DNA of 64,000 nucleotides from Albula goreensis. Taxonomy: Eukaryota > Chordata > Actinopteri > Albuliformes > Albulidae. The stretch covers positions 33,519,586-33,583,585 of the forward strand of contig CM040752.1 of NCBI GenBank assembly GCA_022829145.1, read 5' to 3'. Both the position numbers and the translations under genes were made by a program. Positions 28,116 through 38,600 of the stretch are shown here, piece by piece. The notes below the pieces were generated by a model. It was not told the origin of the DNA and did no database searches. It worked only from the letters and a program-made list of their open reading frames with translations. Every line of letters starts with the position of its first letter. Position 1 is the stretch's first letter.

Positions 28116-31100
28116 GGGATGGGGGTGTTGAAAGGGAAACAACAACTGTCTTTGCGTTGACTCCGGGGTAAGGCGTTGATGGAATGTGGCAAATCGGCAC
28201 CAGGAAGTTTGGCATGCCCATCAGAACGCTCGCCGCGCGTTTCAGCGTTCAGAGACCTGATCTGACCCATCCTGGAGGGGTCTCACCTTCTCAGGCTCCG
28301 GCGGCTGCAAAAAATCACTGCCTGCTTGTTTGAATTTCCACAGGGCAGAACTGAGATTTCAGCTAGCGTGTGTGTGTGAGAGAGACAGAGAGAGAGAGGG
28401 AGGAGGAGGGAGAGGGAGAAAGAGAGAGAGAGAGAGAGAGAGGGAGGAGGAGGGAGAAAGAGAGAGAGGGAGGAGGAGGGGGAGAGAGAGGGAGGAAAAA
28501 CAAACACGTGTCTGTCTGTGACTGAAAACAGGATGGACATTTGACCTGCCAAACATGCACCTTCCCGAACTCTCATCGAGGCACCTGAAGACACCGATCG
28601 TAAAAACAAAAAAACAGCCCCTTTCGCTCGGCGAGGCGGGAGAAGTCACAAAGAAAAAAAAAAAAACCCTTATTGATTTAGTACCACAAACAGAGAGCAT
28701 TGCACAACTTTCTCTACCGCTCTCAGGAAGGAAGGTAGCCTCGCCAGGGAGGATGGGAGCAATAAAACCCGAGGCGAGGCGAGGCGAGGCAAGAGGAAGG
28801 CTGCAGGCCAGGGGCTTAAGATCGCAGATAAAACACAACCGTAAACCAGCTCTGACCAAAAACGGCAGGGCTTGGCGGTAAGTCAGGCCGCGGGACACCG
28901 CAGCAGGCCGGAGAGGTGGATCCTCCTTCATAAAACACACTAATGAAACAACACCTTTGATTTACACACTTCACACGTCAGTTCAGAGATTTCAAATGTC
29001 TGACCGCAGTATTCTAACATACCTCAGGGGAGAATTTTTATGATTCAAGACAATGTACTGCATGCAAGTTTTCCAAATGGGTTTTTTTGTTCTTCTAGAC
29101 TACAAACAAAATCTTTAAAAAAAAAAACCTGTCACTAACATACCATTTTTCAAAAATAGGCATGTGTACAACGAAACGTCTGAAAAGTTACTATTCAATA
29201 TTGTCACATATTGTAACTCCAGTTAAATTGTCCTTGATTTTTTTCCTCTTTATTTCAACACTTTATTGTGTGATGTGGGGAGCGTGCCAGGTGAACGTGT
29301 CCTTAGACCGAGTATGGGTCTCCGAGAGGGCCAAATTTAGGAGCGCTAACCGCTCTGATTCGTTCACACCTGCCCAGCCACCACAACAGAGAGCAGAACG
29401 CTGTTAAGTGCGAGACATAAATCTTTAAGGCCTCATTCCCAGGCTCCCCTGGTCATTACCGCGGGGGTTTTTGGAGGGGCGATGAGGGACGGGTGTGGGA
29501 GGCAAATTTAGTATGACATTAAATTACGAATACGGCCCTCAAGCACATTTCTGCTCTTCCCGTGGGTGTCGCTGAGCACGAAAGAAAAGACAAAAAAAAA
29601 AAAAAAGACTCTGGGTTCAGTCATGCAACTGATTATGTGTTTGGATGTTATTGGGGATGGTTGCCCCCCCCCCAAACTAAGAAGCCCATGTAAGGATAGA
29701 AAGTGAATCCCTGCGAATGACCCCAAACCAGGGAGGAGTAAGACAGAAAAATGTGCAGTTTTCAGTCAACGATAAGAGTCATTCCAATGCATCCATGCAT
29801 TCTTCAGAGACTATGCATGCATGGGTGAATGCGTGTGTGAGTGAATATGTGCACATGTGTGTTTGCGTGTGTAAGTTTGCACACAAGTGTCTGTGTAGTA
29901 TGTTCATATGTTCATGACAGGATGTGTGTGTCCACATTTATGGATGTGTGTGCGTGTGTGCATGTGTGTATGTGTGTGCGCATTTGTAGATGTGTGTGTG
30001 TTTTCTGGAAGATCCTGTCTCTCTCTCTCTTTCTCTCTCTAGGTCAGGCACAAACCAGTAATCTCCCTGACAGGTAGAGACTTGTTCTGGGGCTTATCGA
30101 GAAAAACACCCGCAGTCAAATCTGAGAGAAAGAAGGGACTTTTCTCTCTTTCTGCTGCTGCCCAGCTGTCACTAACATGGGTGCACCAACCAGTCTGCAG
30201 TGAAACCCACACCAGGCCCCGTGTGCAACCTCACACCAACACAGATAAACAATAATTACACGGATCGGATCAGATCCATGGCCGTGTTTTTAACCGCGCT
30301 CAAAGCATCCTCTTAATCTCACCAACAACAGCCTCAGCTCTGTGTGCTGACATTATGAAGTAATGTCACTGGTTTCTACATACTTCAGTTCACAGTCAAT
30401 AATTTGGGCTCTTCATCATTCATGCCATGATACTAACAGGGCCCTATGGCACACGCTGAATAAATATGCTCACTACATATCAAACATGCTACAACTGCTG
30501 CAACATTCCATATGCACAGAAAAGTGAATCACTTCGGTGAGTCATACGCTGGCAACACGTAAGGACAGAATACCATTCCGTATGGACATTCATACACAGC
30601 TGCTCACTACTACTGGCAACATTTTTTGCATTGCTACGAGTGCGATTTGCTTATCTGCTTCTTACATAGTGATAACTGTCAGCAGCTCCAGTCATGGCAA
30701 AATATCATGCATTAGAATCTAATCGCATATCGCTATCCATTCCAAAACATAACGTGCGTTTGATTTGGAATGGAAAAGGTAAAAAAAAATGTATTTGTAG
30801 TTGTACTATTGTACAAGAAAAACCAGTCTAATCAGAAAAATGTAATGATTAAACAATGTTGGACAAATCATACGAACTAAAAACACCTTGCGCTTAGGAA
30901 ACCACCCAGTGAATAGTTATCATCAGGGCAATCGGTTTTTAAGAATGAAGAAGAGAAGCGATGTAGCGATGTGCCTTTCGCGGATGTTGGTAATTAGGAG
31001 AGGGTCCACCTGCATAGCTCAGATTATCTTAGCCGGGCCGCACGTGTAGCAGCCTGCTAAACCCCCACCCCTCAAGTTTAACCGCGCGTGCCGTTTCTTT

Positions 31101-32506
31101 CCCACCGAAAGCATGCCAGAGCACAGCACCAACTCCGCTGAATTCTAGGCAAAACAAACGGTCTTAAAATGCACGGAATGTTTAAAGCTTTGCGAAATTC
31201 AAAGCACAGGTGCGACTGCGCTTTGAACTCCAACTGCAGCCGACGTTTTGGACACGACCTCAGGGTGCCCTACAGCAGCGCGTTCCGGCGGGTGGGAGGA
31301 CGTGCAATACGCGCCTGTGCACCCACAAACACACCGGGCGATGTCGAAGGACACCTTCTCAGACAGAAATCACACAGACATCTTTCCTCACATCCTCAAA
31401 AACATGTCTCAACTTTACAGCAATTAAGACGTACTAATTTTTCCTGGTATGTTAAAAAAACAAAATCAGAAGTTTCACAATGTGTGTGCTTTTTTTTTTT
31501 TTTTTTTGTTGGGGACAATGCACATGGCTACCATGGGGTGTATGTTAGTGTGCAAGTGTGAAAGAGCCACATGCTTTTTGGGCCTTGCTCCTGAATCTTA
31601 CAGCAAATTTCACCCCTCTATATTACATTTTGGGGGTTTCATTTTCCATTTTGGCAGATCTCTTCCAGAGTAACTCACATGGTTTACATATCCTATAAAC
31701 TACAGACACTGCAGCAACCTGGGATGAGTGGCTTGCTCAGGAGTGCCCCACCTGGGAACTGAGCCCTTCAGCCTCTGGCCTCCAAGCCCTGGTGCCTTAC
31801 CATCACACTGCACTCTCTCCCCAATAACAGTGCTTCATGGATAAAACCCTTGCCCCCCTCCGGTCCCTCCCCCCCTCTACCCTTGGAGCAGATGCTCTCT
31901 TCTGTCAGGGCTCAGGACAGTTTGTGCTAACTGATGGTGCCCCCCCCCACCCACATGCCCCTAGAGGACCCCCTCCCTCCTGCAGTGAGGTAAGATAAAT
32001 AACCGAGCCGGGCCAGGGAGCGCGTGGGCTACTCTCTGACCTCTCTCAGCAAAGAGCACGGCCTGCACCCCCACCACCCCCACTCACTCTCATCTCCTCC
32101 CCCGCTCCGCTGTCTGTGTGCTGACACATACACTAACACAAAAACTCTCTCACACACACAATCACACAAACTCCTCTAACACACAATCACAGACAAATAC
32201 ACACAAACACCCTCTTACACACATTCACAAATCCACACACAACACACTCAGACATACAATCACTCCCATTGACACAAATGCTCTCTTACACACTCACAAA
32301 AATGAACACACACACACACTCTCACACAAAATCACAAATCCGTACACCAACACACTTAGACACACAATCACATAAATACTCACGTACATACAATATCACA
32401 CAAATAAACAAATACTCTTTAACAATCACACAAATTGACTCACAAACTCTCTGACTGACAATCACACAAACATTCTCTCAAACTCACACACACACACACA
32501 CACACA

Positions 32507-32568
<62 letters not shown>

Positions 32569-35500
32569 GCAGCTGAGAGTGAGGTCATAAACATTGTATC
32601 CTTTCTCTCACCAGCTGATATTTATTTATTTTAATTCTTCATTTTTTTAATTGAATTCAAAAAATGATGGAAATCAAAGCCATTCAAGGCAATGCAACTT
32701 TTAAAGTCCCCAAAAGGAGGAGGTCCAGAGCGCGCAGATGCAGGACCTTACACTAGCCAGTGCTTTCGCACATGTGCTTTCATTCTTTCCAGACACTGCA
32801 AGAAAAAAAAAAAACTCTCTTTATGAATGCTTTTAACGGCACTTTTTTCTCAATGGTTTAAATATTTGTCATTAAACCAAAATAGTTGCAGGTCAGGGTA
32901 TTTTGAACAACACTACCTGGCAGTACATCACAAGCAGGGATTACACAGCCCTGTTCAGCGCAGTCAGTTTCTGCAGGCTGCCAAAATTAAACACCATCAA
33001 ACTTGCCTTTTTTTGGGGGGCGATTTTACTGCGGCCCCTGTTTTTCATTATGCCCCAGCATGCCTTCCAATTAATTATGAGCGTTTGGGCGCTCTCGACA
33101 CTGCGCAATATGTTTTCACCATTAATGAAGAGGTCGTGCGAGCAGCCAAGAATTTTCATTGCTCCACCTTGACGGGGGGAGCGAAGTGTCTCGGTCCGGA
33201 TGGTGGACGCTCCCCGAGGCCGCAGCTCCTCTGGGCAGCCTGCTGACCGCCGGACACGAGCGGAGGTCACACGGGTGTGCTGGCCCAGCAGAGAGCTGGG
33301 TGGACACCGAGCGGATGCCTAAGAGACACTGACCAGAGCTGCTGCAGAACCTAGCAACAGCATGGCTGTAACCGCACATGGAGCTGGGGCAGGTCTTTAG
33401 CAGTGGCGGCAGAGCAGCTGCACAGTAGGAGTAACAGTATTGTAACAGCAAAGTAATAATACTCGAAGTGGGAGTAACTTTTAGTAACACCAGTGTAGTA
33501 ACAGTACTTAAAACATCCATCGCAGTGTAGTAGTACTTGAAGTGGCAACATCGCTTTAGCTGCAATGGAAGAGGGAGTTGCAATGTAGTAGTACTGGCAG
33601 AATTGTGGCATAGCAAAACAAATTTTATTTCATGTTTTTATTTATTTTAATCTATTTGGTTTAGTAGTAGTACAGTAGGAGATTTAGCGTCATGGTACAT
33701 GAAGCAGGAGAGGCTGTGCTGTGCTCAGACAGTGATCAATACAGCACATGTTCCAAGTAAAGAACGGCCAAGGCCGTCTGTATCCATGAGAGAGGGAATT
33801 CACCTCAGCTTAGCCAGCAAAGCACCCAGCTGAATAACACTCTTTCATTTCGCTCATCCACTCCCATGTTTTTCCTCCTCTGTTTGGAACAGCCAGTTGG
33901 AACTGTAGGCCTCTCCTATCCCTGCGACGTCCCTTGTCAGTTAGTGAGGACTAAAACTAGCACGCACATCCTGCGAGATGCGGTAACCAGCCAACCTCCG
34001 CCTGCCAGTGAAGGCTCTGCATGTGCTTTGCACGGGGACTGTCTGCGCAGCTGGGATGACATCACAATAGGCTCACGCAGGTGAACAATGGAATAACAGA
34101 CACTTATCCCTGACCCTGCGGTTGCTTTGGTCAGCACCGTCTCTGTCCTATTCTGATCTTTGAGTATTCATTACTGTGCTATAAAGCTAGCTCTATGCAC
34201 TTTAGCACAGTCATTAGCATCCAAGAGCCCACAAATGCATTGTGACATCACAATGAGGTCAACGAAGTCTCCCACTTCATTCCCACGTCAAACAATCAAT
34301 CAAGTAACTGCGGCAAGTATCAGAGTTCATCACTAAATTAATCTAAACAAGGCTACGAGAAGAATGACAGCACAATGCGGTTTATGTCTTCTGACACTTA
34401 TTATGCCTGATGCAGTGCAGAGTATTAAACATTTGACAATAAATTAAAATGTCTACCAGAGAAGCAGAAGATATTTTTTCTTTGAGGAAGTGGGAAATTT
34501 TGACCCCTACACTAAGGGTTCTCGTACCGCTAAGATTCTGTAGCTCTAGGCAGCCGCTAGATGCGCTGTCCCACACACAGTGCGATGGCTTTAGTGAAAA
34601 ATGTGGTGGTGCAGCTGAAATGAGGACATCAGCATTTGATGTCAGCCTCAGCAGCCCTGCTGATGTCACTGACACCCCATTAGCATTTATGGAGGAATTT
34701 TAACAGGCATGACATAATGTCAGCATATGAGTGATACAAAATGGGGTAGGCACAATTAGACTTTGCAGGATATGAGCAGGGCCTTAGCTAGACAAGAGTC
34801 CATCACCTGTGAAGCAGAGTGAAAGTAACGACACAGGGCAGGATTGCGGGTTCAAATCCTGTGTTGGGCCGCTGTGCCACCGAAGAGAGGATCGTCCCGT
34901 AACCTCGGGCTCCTGCCGAGTCCCAATTAATAGGATCTTGTGAAATTCTACAGGGTGGAAATCATCCCAGCCCAGAGTGTCTGCTAAGCAGTTCCATCAC
35001 CATAACAACACCTTGTCTGAGTCGTGTCTTTGACTATGACATCACAGTGAGTCAAGAGAGGGGAGTACTGCCCCATGCTGGAGAGGTGTGACAGTGCACA
35101 GAGAGAGAGGGGAGGGGAGGGGAGAGAGAGGGAGAATACACGTGCATTTTGGAGGGGGTTGGGGGGTAGGGGTAGGGGGTGGGGGGTCCTCTCCAGGGGG
35201 AGCAGTGAAAGGGGATAGCCGCTAGGGAGGGTGAGGAGTAGGGGGGGGGCGGACTTGCCGGTCGGCACTTCCACAAAAGGAGAAAATGCCTGGCCGTTGA
35301 AACAAACCTTCCCTTTCTGTCACATCAGGATTATATTTCCTGTCACAGGGCTGCCGTCAGGGCCAGCCGCGGCCGGGCCCGAGCTCGGGAGCAGCAGAGG
35401 AATGCCTGTCCCTCGCAAGCCGGGGAAAAATGATCGGAATGTGGGCCTCTCTCCAAGGCCTATTCTACAAGAGGAGACAAGGGTCAAAATGCACACACAC

Positions 35501-35580
35501 ACTTGCTCACTCAGACGGGCACACACGCAGGCACACACACAAATATTCAGGCACAGGCATGCACACACATATATGCAGAT

Positions 35581-35626
<46 letters not shown>

Positions 35627-38600
35627 CACCCTTATTGCCACTACCACTGCCATTACAAACTCTGTGGCATAGAAAACACCTACACTTACAAAGTAGAAGA
35701 AGCTACAGCTGGGACGACAACAATGGGGCCAGCGCCCGTACACAAAACCATGTGGGCACCAAACATAGGCTTACCCAGGTCAGTATTCGCCCAAACCTAC
35801 AAACTCAAGGATGAAAGCGCCAACTGTTCCAGCAATCAATAAATTCTACCTCAATAAATGTATTCATTAGTTTTTAAAATATATGTCTAATAAAAGCAAT
35901 GACGTCAATCAACCACTAATTAATTAACAAAAACCATAAATAAACATAAAACATAAATTCAAGCCAAAGCCAAGTCAAAGCTGAGGAAACATATAAAAGA
36001 AGGAAGACACACACCCTATATTTCACGAGGTGCTAATCATTGAAAATAACATTAAAGACAGAAACAAATGACTGGACACTCTCTATGCTCCTAATTTTTT
36101 ATTATACCAAGAAAACAACCAACGTTTCAGAGAAGTGTGCCAAGAACCCTGACGAAGGCACGTTTTGCCGATATATTGGTTGTTTTCTTGGTACAGTAAT
36201 AATGTGCAAGAATATAAGATTATAAGAATGTGAATTCATTTATTTCTCTCTTTGAAGTTGAGGAAACAAACAGACAAAGAGGCAGTGAAACCAGACGACC
36301 TCAGCCATGACAGCTATTTCGAAATTTTATGTCTGAGCAATTATTTATTTTTCTACGATTGCAAGGAATGAGGCCGATCGCAGCTAGCATACACCGCTAT
36401 TTCCATCCGTCCCACAGCTGCGCAGTGACTTCTCTGCAACATACACCAAAAAAAAAAAAAAAAAAAATAGTGGCTGCAACATTCCGGAACATACTAGGAA
36501 TGTTACCGATTGGCCCCGGCCGGCTAATAATGACAAAAAAGGAAATGGGCTGAAATCTGGCTGTCTTTGCCGAGACAGACACAGCTCCTGGAGGATACCC
36601 AGGCAAGCGTTTCCATCTGGGAGAAAGGAGGTGAGGGAGGAGGTGGTAATTGATGGGAAGTGATGAATCATTAACGTTTACACCGCGATGACCATCCTGG
36701 CCTGGGCTCATCCGAGAACAGTGGGGGAGAAAAAAAAAGCACGCTGCTAGCACATTTGCGCCGGTGAATCAGACGGGATTCGGAACAGCTGGCCGCAGTG
36801 TTCCGCACAGAGGAGATCCTGAGACCTTGTGCGCGAAATCCGTCCAGCCTCAGGAGAACGTCACCCACGCACTGACCTCCGGAGGTGTTTGCTGGATAAG
36901 CACTGACCAAGCTGCCGGCCATCTCGCCGGTCTGCTAGCACTTAAAAATTTGGAGGGGGAAATCGGGAGAGTCACGTTCGATTGGGACAGAACAAATCGC
37001 CCCTGTTAGACGGCAGATTACGCGTAATGTCGTAGAAAAATGTGGCAGCTTCCTAGAGGCTCCAAGCATTGTTATCTGAAAACCACTGAAAGTGTTTGGT
37101 TAGATTTACCAAGCTTTTATGGAGCAGCTTTGTAGAGCTCAAGCACTAAGTGTGTGGTACACCAAAATAACATTCCAGCAATTACATTTTGAATACTAGT
37201 CACTGCTCCAATTAGATTCTCACTCCAACCTACTCTTGGGCGTACATGTTATATGTTTTTAGATCATAAAGTATTCCTAATTTCACCAAAACACAAGTAT
37301 TACTACTTGACGATACAATAATTGATGGAACTTTATTATCTATAATTTATTTATTGACATTCATTCCTAGTCCATTCTGATTTCCACAGACAGTGACAAC
37401 AGCCACACACCAGTCATTAAAATTCCATACAGAAAAACAAAACCGTCACTAAAACAAATATGATTGAGAATCCAAAGGCACCCAGGTGCTAGAAATTTTT
37501 ACATTATAAAATAACACTCATGCACATATTCACCGAAACATCACCTTGCAGAGAAATCTGTTCATAACTTCATGATTAGGGAGGGTGTGAGGACACATTT
37601 CAGAGTGACATTTCAGGAGGTGACAAACCCACAAAATGCACAACTTTCGCGGTTAATGCAAATACAATTAGCGCGTTAATCTGTGCTTTTAGAAAGGAGA
37701 TCTATAATTCACCACCCTATCATCAACTCCAGCCCAACATCAAGGCCGGCAGAACTGAACAACTTCCCCGTGCAGCTGGCTGATCCCTCTCTGACCTCTG
37801 ACCCGACCTCTCCCTCAACCCCACTCATGTGACGACCAAAAACGGAGGCTGATTCCAGTTCAGTGATCAGTCATTTTTGACTACCTCTAGCTGAGCACGA
37901 TGCCCCGTTTCTCAGACTCGCTTCCCCACCTCCACCGGTCCAGTCCGGAGCTATGGGCACACTAATTGCCTTTCGTCAGAGATGACCAGTGCCAGGTCTA
38001 TATCAGTAAATCAGGAACAACAGGGCCGCTGCGGACACCCAATATGCACACAGAGGCGCTATATTTGTCAAGGAGCTTCTTCAAGGGAAGTCAATGGGTA
38101 TCAGTAATATGAGGCGCCGTGTGTTTAAATGCTGAGCATCGAAACAAATGCCACAGAGCTAAAAATGCACTTATTATGAGATCTCATTATGCACAAGTGG
38201 GATTCAGGCTTTTATTAAAATATTTATGTTAATCAGTCATCTCTGGAGTGGATGAGAACTGGTATTCTCTGTAGCTACAGGCCTTTGTGTGCTATGGTAG
38301 AGGGTCATCCCAGATTACTCAGTTCTGTATTCTTAACAACGGAAGGTACGTCTCCCACTGTTGAAACTAAATCATTTGCATATTCTGCATCTTATGAAAC
38401 CTTCATTGAGGGGATACACCAAGTACAACAGAGAAGCTATTTATGTTCTGTGCCAAAGGGGATAGCACCAAAAACTCCTGATGTCAACCAGAAACCTAAA
38501 GCAGTCAAGACAGAGAGAGAAATTGAAAAAAAAATGTAGGAACATAATATCTACTGTCTCTATGGAATCCGTGGCAATAATTCAAATAATTTGCGCTTTT

